From Nitrososphaerota archaeon (GTDB lineage: Archaea > Thermoproteota > Nitrososphaeria > Nitrososphaerales > Gagatemarchaeaceae): a stretch of DNA of 64,000 bases. Numbering within the stretch: position 1 is the stretch's first letter; the number at the start of each line of letters is the position of its first letter. Both the position numbers and the translations under genes were made by a program. Under the pieces are notes generated by a model that was not told the DNA's origin, did not search any database, and saw only the letters and a program-made list of their open reading frames with translations. This document shows positions 47,753-56,852 of the stretch, in pieces. The stretch lies in the NCBI GenBank assembly GCA_029785085.1, contig JAFMAI010000001.1, positions 112,677-176,676 on the forward strand, written 5' to 3'.

Positions 47753-48022
47753 TTGAAGGGCGCGGCGGTCGGCATCAGGACCATGGGGTGGTACTACCAT
47801 ACCTGCCCAAAGTGCCACGAGAAATCCCGGAAGCGTGTGCTATGGAACAAGAGGAAGTCCGCCGAGAAGGTCGAACTGTCAAAGAGAGGATGGGTGACCG
47901 GGAGAGGGGTGCAGTTGAAGGAGCCCTACCATGTGTGGGTATACTCCTACGAGGAGGAGCACGAATGCCAGCGGTGCAAGCATAGATGGATCGAGTACGT
48001 CACGAAGCAGAGGCCTTGGTAG
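47753..48022 (+). CDS. small zinc-ribbon-like protein
   Basis: CPKC...CQRC spacing, basic; start may be internal ATG MGWYYHTCPKC. Confidence 0.6.
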   Translation: MKGAAVGIRTMGWYYHTCPKCHEKSRKRVLWNKRKSAEKVELSKRGWVTGRGVQLKEPYHVWVYSYEEEHECQRCKHRWIEYVTKQRPW

Positions 48023-48109
48023 GCAGACTGGAGGTCGGCATAGCGCTTCTCCATCGCCAGGTCCTAGGAAAAGGCCCAGCGCCTGGTTGCCGTGATATGG
48101 TTGCTCCAC

Positions 48110-48378
48110 CCCATCACCTTTGCCTGCGGTTACCAGGTTACGCAGGCTGCCTCTGATGGGTGAACCCCAGGCGTCGGCATGGGAGTCACAGCGTCGCAGC
48201 GTTGGGACTGGGCTCTGGTGGGTGAACCTGATCTCGGTCTTGGCGCCCCTTCTGGAGACATCGAAGACAATCTTCGTGCCTCTCCACTCGGTCTTATCGC
48301 TGACGAATCTAGGGCCGCCCTTGATGACTGGCCAGACCACCCTCTTGCCGGGATCTAGCTCCGCCTATCGGTGAGTCA
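48110..48378 (-). pseudogene. N-terminally truncated SRPBCC (AHSA1/START-like) C-terminal fragment
   Basis: ELDPGKRVVWPVIKGGPRFVSDKTEWRGTKIVFDVSRRGAKTEIRFTHQSPVP...GSLRNLVTAGKGDG; no N-terminal half, abuts tRNA-Ile. Confidence 0.65.
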
Positions 48379-48398
48379 ATCATAAGCTGTTTCCTAGG

Positions 48399-48491
48399 TG
48401 GGCCGGAAGGGATTCGAACCCTTGGCCTCCCGATTATCAGTCGGGTGCTCTAGCCAAGCTGCTCCCCTATAAGGGACTGAGCTACCAGCCC
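48399..48491 (-). tRNA. tRNA-Ile(GAT) with an 18-nt insertion in the D-loop
   Basis: GGGCTGG/CCGGCCC acceptor, GCTC/GAGC D-stem, CCCGA-CTGATAA-TCGGG anticodon arm, AAGGG-TTCGAAT-CCCTT T-arm; insertion TCCCTTATAGGGGAGCAG between CAG repeats. Confidence 0.9.
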
Positions 48492-48612
48492 AGCCTCCGG
48501 GGCATGTGACATCCTCTATAAGCGTGCGAGTGCTGGTGGGCCCAGCAAGCTGCCTCGGCCCGGAGGCCGATTCCCCTAGTTTAAAATGCCCAGAAGGAAC
48601 GTCGCTGAGTGT

Positions 48613-48705
48613 GGGCCGGTAGTTCAGCGGTACGAACGTCCGCCTTGCACGCGGAAGAGCCCCGAAAGGGCTCCAAGGTCGGGGGTTCAATTCCCCCCCG
48701 GTCCA
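48613..48705 (+). tRNA. tRNA-Ala(TGC) with an about 20-nt hairpin insertion in the variable region
   Basis: GGGCCGG/CCGGTCC acceptor, TCCGC-CTTGCAC-GCGGA anticodon arm, GGGGG-TTCAATT-CCCCC T-arm; insertion contains GAGCCC-CGAAA-GGGCTC. Confidence 0.9.
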
Positions 48706-48749
48706 CGCATTCTCAACCCGTATATCATCCCGAAGCCTGCCGCCAGAAC

Positions 48750-49217
48750 ATGGTCGTGGAGGAACCTACAGTCGCAAAGGCGATGTCGCAGGTGGTGATG
48801 GCAATCGAGTTGAACGTCAGTGCCGCAGACTGTGCGAAGGCGATGGCAAAGAAGGGAGTTAGCTGCGCTGTCATCACGCAGAGCGGTTCAGCCATCGGGA
48901 TTGTGACGGAGCGAGACCTAGTGTCTAAGGTGCTCGCCGAGTCCATAGAAGCGAAAAAAGTACTCGTACGCGACATAATGTCCACCCCGCTAATCACCAT
49001 CGGCCCCGACGCTTACTTGACCGGCGCCGCTGAACTGATGTCCAGGTACCGCGTCAGGAGGCTCGTTGTCGTCGACCAGGTCGGGACGCTCATGGGGATA
49101 ATCACTACGGGCGACATCGCCAGGTCGCTGGCCGAGAGGCAAGGATACCGCGAAGCCACTTTAAACGCAATGGCGCGGTTCAGCGAAGGGAAGATGGAAA
49201 ACGGACCTTATCAGTAG
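48750..49217 (+). CDS. CBS-domain pair protein
   Basis: Two CBS repeats; ATG at 48750 preferred over the 48609 ORF start, which overlaps tRNA-Ala. Confidence 0.88.
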   Translation: MVVEEPTVAKAMSQVVMAIELNVSAADCAKAMAKKGVSCAVITQSGSAIGIVTERDLVSKVLAESIEAKKVLVRDIMSTPLITIGPDAYLTGAAELMSRYRVRRLVVVDQVGTLMGIITTGDIARSLAERQGYREATLNAMARFSEGKMENGPYQ

Positions 49218-49219
49218 TC

Positions 49220-49858
49220 CTATTCGACTCGGACCCTGACCCCACTGGGCCGTGCAGTCTTCAACGGAATAGTCACTTCAAGGACCCCGTTGTTGTAAGC
49301 AGATATAGCACGCTTCGGGTCGACCACTCCAGGGAGGTCCAGCTTCTTGTAGTACCCCCGGTCTTCGTGCTCTACAGAGATTATCATTGTGTTCTCGTTT
49401 ACCGTCACGTTGATGTCTTCTTTCCTTACTCCTGGCATCTCCGCTATCACCCGGACATCCTTGCTTGAGGTGACGACGTCGACGAGGGGCTCGCGCTTAT
49501 CCTGGATGGACTTCCAAGCTTTCCCCTCCTCGCGCCTTACGTTCCCGAACTCTCTTACCACCGGCTTCCCGTCTGGCCCAATAGTCACAGAGTAACCGTA
49601 GACAAATGGTCCGATCTCCTTCCTTACTCCCCCTCCGGGTATCTTCGACTCCCTCACGAGGTTCCTTGGGAGCTCTTTCTCGAGGTCCTTGAATTCCACC
49701 GAGAAAGCCCTCTCCACTTCTTTCATCATCTCGTCGATGTCAGGTAACCCCCACGGGCCGAATGGAGCCCTGCGCCTCCTGTGGACGCTCCAGTCATCCT
49801 TATCGTCGTCTTCCATATTCCCTTTCTGAGGACCCGTAGAGGGATTTATTCCTTTCAC
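49220..49858 (-). CDS. Hsp20/alpha-crystallin small heat shock protein
   Basis: VDVVTSSKDVRVIAEMPGVRKEDINVTVNENTMIISVE; YNNGVLEVTIPL; start likely MEDDDK near 49816. Confidence 0.92.
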   Translation of the reverse strand: MKGINPSTGPQKGNMEDDDKDDWSVHRRRRAPFGPWGLPDIDEMMKEVERAFSVEFKDLEKELPRNLVRESKIPGGGVRKEIGPFVYGYSVTIGPDGKPVVREFGNVRREEGKAWKSIQDKREPLVDVVTSSKDVRVIAEMPGVRKEDINVTVNENTMIISVEHEDRGYYKKLDLPGVVDPKRAISAYNNGVLEVTIPLKTARPSGVRVRVE

Positions 49859-49940
49859 GCAGAGCTCGTTCCGCCCCGCCGGGTTAAAGACGGAATCTGA
49901 AAAAAGCTTTTACAGACACAACGCCTTTGCGAGAGTACGA

Positions 49941-50843
49941 ATGTCGACCGCTCTGTATGCGAAGATAACGGTGCTCTTCTTCGTGCTCACGGCGCTACTC
50001 ATGCTCATAGGATACCTCGTCGGGTGGTACTTTTTCGGAGATCCAGTAGCCTTTGTAGGGCTGGCCCTAGTCCTCGCCGCTGTAATCAACTTCGTTTCAT
50101 ACTACTACAGCGACTCGCTTGTCCTCCGGATGAGCAAGGCCAAGATCGTCCAAGAGAGCGAGTATCCGAGCCTGTTTAGGATTGTGAGAAGTGTCGCCCA
50201 GAAGGCGAACATCCCCATGCCCAAGGTGGGCGTCGTCGACTCCTCACAGCCCAACGCCTTCGCGACGGGGAGAGGACCAACTAGGGCATTGGTGTGCGCC
50301 ACATCTAGCATCCTCCAGACGCTCACCCCAGACGAGTTAGAGGCAGTCATCGGACACGAGATAGGGCATGTGGTGCATCAGGATGTCCTGATGTCAAGTG
50401 TAGCGGCCACGATGGCCGGGGCGATCTCATACATAGGGCAAATCGCGATGCTTTCTATGATCTTCGGAGGCGGAGGGAAAAACAGGAACGGTGGGTCCCC
50501 CCTTGCCCTGTTGGCCATCATACTGGTGCCCTTGGGTGCGACCTTCGTACAGCTTGGCATCAGCAGGGATGATGAGTATAACGCCGACGAGTACGGCGCA
50601 AGGCTCACGCGGAACCCTGCTGGGCTGGTGACAGCACTGGAGAAGATCACCGCCAAGGCGCAGACGAGGCCCATAGCCACGCATGCCTCCAAGGCGCCTT
50701 CGCCGGCGACTGCCTCTTTGTGGATCGTCAACCCGTTCCGCGGGAACTCGCTGACCGAGATGTTCTCCACCCATCCCTCTCTGCCTCACAGGGTAGAGAG
50801 GCTGAGAAAAATTGGCCGAGAAATGAACGTCTACGTCCCCTAG
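49941..50843 (+). CDS. htpX: HtpX-like M48 membrane metallopeptidase
   Basis: LEAVIGHEIGHVVHQDV HExxH, N-terminal TM helices, DEYGARLT. Confidence 0.93.
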   Translation: MSTALYAKITVLFFVLTALLMLIGYLVGWYFFGDPVAFVGLALVLAAVINFVSYYYSDSLVLRMSKAKIVQESEYPSLFRIVRSVAQKANIPMPKVGVVDSSQPNAFATGRGPTRALVCATSSILQTLTPDELEAVIGHEIGHVVHQDVLMSSVAATMAGAISYIGQIAMLSMIFGGGGKNRNGGSPLALLAIILVPLGATFVQLGISRDDEYNADEYGARLTRNPAGLVTALEKITAKAQTRPIATHASKAPSPATASLWIVNPFRGNSLTEMFSTHPSLPHRVERLRKIGREMNVYVP

Positions 50844-51289
50844 CCCAGCAGGAGGCGAGCCAGGGCGAGGATAGCGCCCATCTCTACCAGGTCGTCCTCC
50901 CTCGCTTGGTTCTTGGGAACCTGCTCGGACGGAGGCTGAGGGACGGGCATCGAAATGGAAAGTGACGGAAGAAGCGTGGTTGGGAAGAGGGCAGGGGAGT
51001 AGCTGAACTGCTGTGATTGAGGGGAGGGCGGAGGAGCCATGGCAGCCATCGGCTTGACCTGAGGTGGGGGAGACGTCTGGCCCTCAGTGGGCTGTGGCTG
51101 TGCACTCTGGGGCATGACCCGCCTGGACGTCTCGTTTTGCGGCCTGGAGGCCGGCGGCAGCGGAGGATGCGAAGAGGCGAGTAGCGCAGGGATGACCATG
51201 AGAAAGCCGAAGACAGACAGTAGGTAGAAGCCGACAAAGACCCCTGCAATGATAAGGAACAGGCCGAATATCAGGAGGCTCCTGTTCAT
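50840..51289 (-). CDS. membrane protein with Pro/Gln-rich cytosolic region
   Basis: Two N-terminal TM segments followed by a low-complexity linker. Confidence 0.6.
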   Translation of the reverse strand: MNRSLLIFGLFLIIAGVFVGFYLLSVFGFLMVIPALLASSHPPLPPASRPQNETSRRVMPQSAQPQPTEGQTSPPPQVKPMAAMAPPPSPQSQQFSYSPALFPTTLLPSLSISMPVPQPPSEQVPKNQAREDDLVEMGAILALARLLLG

Positions 51290-51329
51290 GGCAGAAGGAA
51301 GAGTCGGGTCTTGGTATTAAGGATTGAAG

Positions 51330-51454
51330 TGGGCCGGGGCGGAGTTGAACCGCCGACCTTGGCGCTTCGCGTTTGATTCGCCGTCTTCTGCTAGCAAGTG
51401 TCAGAGCTTGACGGGATCCACCCTGACGTCCTAACCATGCTAGACGACCGGCCC
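51330..51454 (-). tRNA. tRNA (Val-like by acceptor and D-arm; anticodon not resolved) with about 50 nt extra sequence
   Basis: GGGCCGG/CCGGCCC + A acceptor, GTCT-AGCATGGTTA-GGAC D-arm, GGCGG-TTCAACT-CCGCC T-arm; 125 nt in total. Confidence 0.75.
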
Positions 51455-51600
51455 CTGTTTAGACCGCCATCGAACCTGCCTTTTATGCTTAGCATGCCTC
51501 GACCAGGCAACTGGAACAGGATGCCGTTCGCCGATTGACGAGAGCGGTTCCGCCGCCATTCTATCAATTAAATAACCAGATGGACGGACGGCGCTGCCAG

Positions 51601-52872
51601 ATGACAGAAAACTCGGAACTTCAGGGGTTCTACAAACTCTCCATGGAAGAGAGGAGAGAACTTCTCAAGAAGGCTACGGGACTTACTGATGAAGAACTCG
51701 GTATATTGGCAGGGACCGGGTCGCTCCCGCCTGGGACCGCAGACCACATGATTGAGAACGTGGTGGGGGGATACACATACCCCCTCGGCATAGCCACCAA
51801 CTTCCGCATCAATGGGAAGGACTACTTGGTCCCCATGGCCCTCGAAGAGCCTTCCGTCGTGGCTGCTGCCAGCAATGCAGCCAAGATGGCGAGGGTAAAA
51901 GGAGGATTCAAGGTGACGAACACCGGCCCGGTGATGATTGGCCAGATCCAGGTGGTCAACGTTCCGAAGCCTGAAGAGGCCAAAGCACACCTGCTCTCAA
52001 AGAAAGCTGACGTCTTGAAGAAGGCGAACGACCAGGACCCCATGCTTGTCTCGCTTGGTGGGGGAGCCAAGGACCTCAACGTCAAGGTGCTCTCCAGCAT
52101 CAAGGGACCCATGATAGTCGCCGAGCTCGTAGTGAACACTGGGGACGCCATGGGGGCTAATGCTGTCAACACCATGGCGGAAGCGGTAGCCCCCATGGTG
52201 GAAGAAATCACAGGAGGGAGGGTGTTCCTCAGGATCATCTCTAACTTGGCCGACAGGAGGCTGGTCAGGGCAACAGCGGTCTTCGACAAGGAAGCGATTG
52301 GGGGAGAAGACGTGGTCGACGGTGTGGTCTACGCCTATGCTTTCGCAGACGCCGACCCCTACAGATGTGCCACCCATAACAAGGGAGTCATGAACGGCGT
52401 CATAGCGGTCGGGATAGCCTGCGGCCAGGATATCAGGGCGCTAGAAGCTGGCGCGCATAGCTACGCCTCCAGGACAGGCAAGTACAAGCCAATCACGACG
52501 TGGGAGAAGAATGTCGATGGGGATCTCGTAGGGACCCTCGAGATGCCGATGGCCGTGGGACTAGTCGGCGGTGCGGCGAAGACACATCCGACTGCGAGGG
52601 TGAACATCAAGATACTTGGCGTGAAGACCGCTACGGAGTTGGGAGAGATCCTGGGGGCAGTCGGCCTCGCCCAGAACTTCGCTGCCCTAAGGGCCTTGGC
52701 CAGCGAGGGAATCCAGAGGGGCCACATGAAGCTGCATGCGCATAACGTCGCTTCCTCTGCCGGAGCCACGGGGGACCTGATCGACATCGTGGCTGCGAAG
52801 CTGGTCGAAGAGAAGAAGGTCAGGTTCGACCGGGCGAAAGAGCTGGTCGAAGAATACAGAAAGAAGGCCTAG
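51601..52872 (+). CDS. hmgA: hydroxymethylglutaryl-CoA reductase
   Basis: ENVVGGYTYPLGIATNFRING, MGANAVNTMAEA, RGHMKLHAHNVA; ORF open from 51535, ATG at 51601 preferred. Confidence 0.96.
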   Translation: MTENSELQGFYKLSMEERRELLKKATGLTDEELGILAGTGSLPPGTADHMIENVVGGYTYPLGIATNFRINGKDYLVPMALEEPSVVAAASNAAKMARVKGGFKVTNTGPVMIGQIQVVNVPKPEEAKAHLLSKKADVLKKANDQDPMLVSLGGGAKDLNVKVLSSIKGPMIVAELVVNTGDAMGANAVNTMAEAVAPMVEEITGGRVFLRIISNLADRRLVRATAVFDKEAIGGEDVVDGVVYAYAFADADPYRCATHNKGVMNGVIAVGIACGQDIRALEAGAHSYASRTGKYKPITTWEKNVDGDLVGTLEMPMAVGLVGGAAKTHPTARVNIKILGVKTATELGEILGAVGLAQNFAALRALASEGIQRGHMKLHAHNVASSAGATGDLIDIVAAKLVEEKKVRFDRAKELVEEYRKKA

Positions 52873-53046
52873 TCGCCAACCATCACCTCAGACGCCTCTG
52901 CTGCTCTGATTCAATGAATCGGCTGCTGAGGTGGCTTGAGCGTGTGGGACACGCATACGACTACGTGCTGGAAGAAGGCGGTCCGAATGCGTTTACGCGT
53001 CGGCCGGCGCGTTGGGGAGCATCCCGAAGGGAGGACAGGCTGACCT

Positions 53047-53886
53047 TTGATACGACTTGGAAAGTCCTATAAGCGAAACAGCTCGGTCGCGCCAGAGTTG
53101 CAGGAATCGCCCAAACTCCCCGAGTCGGTGCTGCCACGCGGCAGATGTCTCCTCGCCGTCGCCGTTCTAGTCTTCGTCGTGGGGTCGCTCGAGGCGGCGG
53201 ACATCGTCAACATTCCATTCGGCTCTTGGTTTTCCTTCCTCGCCGGCTCGGTACTTTCTTCTGCGACCCTGACCGATTTCATGACAAAGTATGGTTACGC
53301 TAGCCTGTTCGGCCTTATGGCGCTCGAAAGCGCGTCTCTTCCTGTCCCCAGCGAGGTAGTCCTCCCCTTGGCGGGCTACTTCGTCAGGACAGGCGTCCTG
53401 AACTTCTGGGTGGCGGTGGGCGTAAGCACCGTAGCGAGCCTGGCGGGCGCGCTACTGGACTACATCCTCGCCATCTGGCTGGGGAGGCCCTTCGTGGTCG
53501 GACTGCTGAGGCTCTTCAAGTTGCACAAGGACATCCTAGACAGGGCGGAGGCATGGTTCGGACGCTCGGCCCAGTGGACGGTCTTCGTTGCTAGGTTCAT
53601 ACCGGGACTGCGGACGGTTATATCGCTGCCGGCGGGACTGTTCGAGATGAAACTATCCCGCTTCATCGTGATGACGGTGGCAGGATGCTTCCTGTGGTCT
53701 GTCGTCCTGATTTACGCGGGTTACCTAGCGGGTGGGCTCACAGGGAACACCTTCGCGTCGTCGTCTGTGGTGGTGGACGGGCTTTCAGGGGTACTCGCGG
53801 CCATCTCCGCGGCCTACATAGGTTTCTACTTCTACTCTGGATTCCGCATGAAGTCGGGGCCTACACCTCCATCATCGGGACCTTGA
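53047..53886 (+). CDS. DedA family membrane protein
   Basis: [41 protein letters not shown]. Confidence 0.92.
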   Translation: MIRLGKSYKRNSSVAPELQESPKLPESVLPRGRCLLAVAVLVFVVGSLEAADIVNIPFGSWFSFLAGSVLSSATLTDFMTKYGYASLFGLMALESASLPVPSEVVLPLAGYFVRTGVLNFWVAVGVSTVASLAGALLDYILAIWLGRPFVVGLLRLFKLHKDILDRAEAWFGRSAQWTVFVARFIPGLRTVISLPAGLFEMKLSRFIVMTVAGCFLWSVVLIYAGYLAGGLTGNTFASSSVVVDGLSGVLAAISAAYIGFYFYSGFRMKSGPTPPSSGP

Positions 53887-55537
53887 CACCTTTGCCCTTC
53901 GCGGTCTTGATGGCTTCTTCATACCCTGCGTCCACATGCCTCGCTACCCCTAGGCCGGGGTCATTGGTGAGTGCCCTTTCGATTGTGGCGTCGGCCTCGG
54001 GGGTACCGTCGCACAGGACTGCCAAGCCTGCGTGGATAGAGTATCCAATCCCGACACCGCCACCGTGGTGTACGGAGACCCAAGATGATCCAGACACGGC
54101 GTTGAGCAGCGCGTTGAGGATAGGCCAGTCTGCGATCGCGTCAGACCCATCCTTCATACCCTCGGTCTCCCGATAGGGTGACGCTACGGAGCCTGAGTCC
54201 AGATGATCCCTCCCGATGATCACCGGGGCTGAGATCTTGCCGTCACTCACCATGCCATTGATTATTTTGCCGAACTTAGCCCGCTCGCCGTACCCCAACC
54301 AGCAGACGCGCGCAGGGAGGCCCTGGAAACGGACCTTGTCGTGGGCTTTCTGAATCCACCTTACGAGAGACTGGTTGCCGGAGAACTCCCTGACCACAGC
54401 CTCGTCGGTGGCAAAGATGTCTTCCGGGTCTCCCGACAGGGCGGCCCAGCGGAATGGCCCTCGCCCCTCGCAGAAGAGCGGCCTTATGTATTCAGGGACG
54501 AAACCGGGTATCCTAAACGCGCATTCTACCCCCGCGTCCTGGGCCATCTTCCTAATGTTGTTGCCATACTCGAACGCTATGGCGCCACTCTCCTGGAACT
54601 CTAGCATGGCCCTGACGTGCTTGGCGATGGACTTCATGGAGCGGTCCAAGTACGCCTTGGGGTCTGATGCCCTAAGCGACTCTGCCTCCTTTATCCCCAG
54701 GCCTTCTGGTATGTACCCCGCCAGGGGGTCGTGGGCGGCCGTCTGGTCCGTGATGATATCAGGCCTGAATCCCGACTGCAGTAGTTCAGGGAGGACTTCT
54801 GCGGAGTTGCCCAGCAGGGCGACGGACAGCGGCTTCCCTCGGTCGGCCGCGCCCCGGGCTAGGTCGAGCGCCTCCTTCACGTCCTCTGTCACGACATCAC
54901 AGTATTCCTTGTCGAGCCTGCGCTGTATCGCCCTCCTGTCCACCTCCACTATCAGGGCCACGCCTTCGTTCATGGTCACGGCCAGAGGCTGAGCCCCGCC
55001 CATCTCTCCCAGACCTGACGTCAGCGCGACCTTGCCTCTCAGGGAGCCGCCGAAATGCTTGTTGGCTACAGCAGCTAGCGTTTCATAGGTCCCCTGGAGG
55101 ATCCCCTGGGTCCCGATGTACATCCAACTCCCGGCGGTCATCTGGCCGAACATCGTGAGCCCCCGCTCCTCCAGCTCCCTGAAATAGGCCCAGTCCGCCC
55201 ACTTCGGGACTAGCATCGCGTTTGAGATGAGCACCCGCGGCGACGCCGGGCTCGTCCTGAAAATCCCAACCGGCTTCCCCGACTGAATGAGAAGCGTCTC
55301 GTCGTTCTCGAGGGACTTCAAGGACCGCACGATGGCGTCGAAGGCCTTCCATGACCTAGCTGCCCTCCCCGTACCACCGTAGACTATCAGATGCTCGGGG
55401 TCCTTGGCGACTTCGGGGTCGAGGTTGTTCATCAGCATCCTGAGGGCGGCTTCCTGATGCCAGCCTTTGCAGGAGATGGCTGTCCCTCTCGGCGCCCGGA
55501 CCTCACGCCGCTGCATGAAACTCTGAACCTCGCACAC
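53861..55537 (-). CDS. hutU: urocanate hydratase
   Basis: 558 aa; [58 protein letters not shown]. Confidence 0.96.
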   Translation of the reverse strand: MCEVQSFMQRREVRAPRGTAISCKGWHQEAALRMLMNNLDPEVAKDPEHLIVYGGTGRAARSWKAFDAIVRSLKSLENDETLLIQSGKPVGIFRTSPASPRVLISNAMLVPKWADWAYFRELEERGLTMFGQMTAGSWMYIGTQGILQGTYETLAAVANKHFGGSLRGKVALTSGLGEMGGAQPLAVTMNEGVALIVEVDRRAIQRRLDKEYCDVVTEDVKEALDLARGAADRGKPLSVALLGNSAEVLPELLQSGFRPDIITDQTAAHDPLAGYIPEGLGIKEAESLRASDPKAYLDRSMKSIAKHVRAMLEFQESGAIAFEYGNNIRKMAQDAGVECAFRIPGFVPEYIRPLFCEGRGPFRWAALSGDPEDIFATDEAVVREFSGNQSLVRWIQKAHDKVRFQGLPARVCWLGYGERAKFGKIINGMVSDGKISAPVIIGRDHLDSGSVASPYRETEGMKDGSDAIADWPILNALLNAVSGSSWVSVHHGGGVGIGYSIHAGLAVLCDGTPEADATIERALTNDPGLGVARHVDAGYEEAIKTAKGKGVKVPMMEV

Positions 55538-55580
55538 GATTTAAGACTTCGGCCCGACGGGTCGGCAAGCCTTATCACGT

Positions 55581-56852
55581 GTGAGTGCGACTCTGAGAAT
55601 AGGTGCTTGCTTGTTCGACCTCGCTTTGGTCCACGCAGGCGAACTAGTGACCTGTGCCGGGGGGAGCGGGACGGCCGAGGAGGGGCTCGGCATCGTGGAG
55701 GACGGGGCACTTCTCGTATCAGGAGGGAGGATTGTCTGGACCGGAACGACCAGGCAGCTCCGCCAGAAGTCCACGGGCAAAGTCGAGCGGACGGTCGACG
55801 CGCGAGGACACCTTGTGACTCCTGGCCTGGTCGACCCCCACACCCACGCGATATTCGCAGGGAGCAGGGAAGACGAGCTCGAGAGGAAGGCATCCGGAGA
55901 GAGCTACATCTCCATCCTTGCCGGAGGGGGCGGGATACTGCGGACGGTCCGCGAGACCAGGGCTTCAACCACCACGGAATTGGTCGGCGCGTCGAGGGCG
56001 CGCCTTGACCAGCTTATGATGAACGGGGTCACCACAATGGAGGTGAAGACAGGGTACGGGTTGGACCTCGCTGGAGAGAGTCACATCCTCGCCGCGATCC
56101 GAAGGCTGAAGGAGGAGTCCGCGGTGGAGCTCATTCCCACGTTTCTAGGGCTCCATGCCAAGCCCCCCGGGTTTAGAGACGTGGGAGGGTACGTGGATTT
56201 CGTGACCCGCAAGGTCCTCCCTGCCGTAGCCAGGAGGAGAGACCGGCCGGTATTCTCCGACTCCTTCTGCGAGGAAGGGGTATTCACGGCGTCCGAGTGC
56301 TCGAGATATCTCCGAGCCTCGAAAGACCTCGGTTTCAGGCTGAAGATACACGCAGACGAGTTTGCTGAATCGGGCGGCGCAGCCTTGGCCGCCGAAGTAG
56401 GATGCGTTTCAGCAGACCATCTTGGGAGGAGCAGTGCCACTGGCATAGGCGCGATGGCGAAGAAGGGGGTGACCGCTGTTCTCCTTCCAGGGACATCGCT
56501 CTACTCGTCGATCCCATACGCGGACGCCCGAGGGATAATGGCTGCAGGGTGCAGGGTTGCCCTTGGGACAGACCTGAGCCCGAACTCCTGGGTGGAGTCT
56601 CCGCAGTTCGTGATGAGCCTGGCATGCACCGGCATGAAGATGACCCCCGCCCAGGCACTCCTAGGCTTCACCAAGCACGCAGCAGAGGCAGTCGCCAGGG
56701 ACGACTTGGGCGCGCTCGCCATAGGGACGCAGGCAGATTTCGTGGTGCACAGGGTGCCAAGCTACAGATTCCTTCCTTACCGCGTAGGCGGTTCGTATGT
56801 CAATGCGGTGTTCAAACGGGGGAAGCAGATATACGGTTCCGGAGAGAACTAG
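55581..56852 (+). CDS. hutI: imidazolonepropionase
   Basis: GLVDPHTHAIFAGSREDELERKASGESYISILAGGGGI, KIHADEFAESGGAALAAE. Confidence 0.95.
   Translation: MSATLRIGACLFDLALVHAGELVTCAGGSGTAEEGLGIVEDGALLVSGGRIVWTGTTRQLRQKSTGKVERTVDARGHLVTPGLVDPHTHAIFAGSREDELERKASGESYISILAGGGGILRTVRETRASTTTELVGASRARLDQLMMNGVTTMEVKTGYGLDLAGESHILAAIRRLKEESAVELIPTFLGLHAKPPGFRDVGGYVDFVTRKVLPAVARRRDRPVFSDSFCEEGVFTASECSRYLRASKDLGFRLKIHADEFAESGGAALAAEVGCVSADHLGRSSATGIGAMAKKGVTAVLLPGTSLYSSIPYADARGIMAAGCRVALGTDLSPNSWVESPQFVMSLACTGMKMTPAQALLGFTKHAAEAVARDDLGALAIGTQADFVVHRVPSYRFLPYRVGGSYVNAVFKRGKQIYGSGEN

Noticed and set aside
48609-48749. Upstream extension of the CBS-domain ORF
   Set aside because: This part is the tRNA-Ala gene; the ATG at 48750 is the sensible start.
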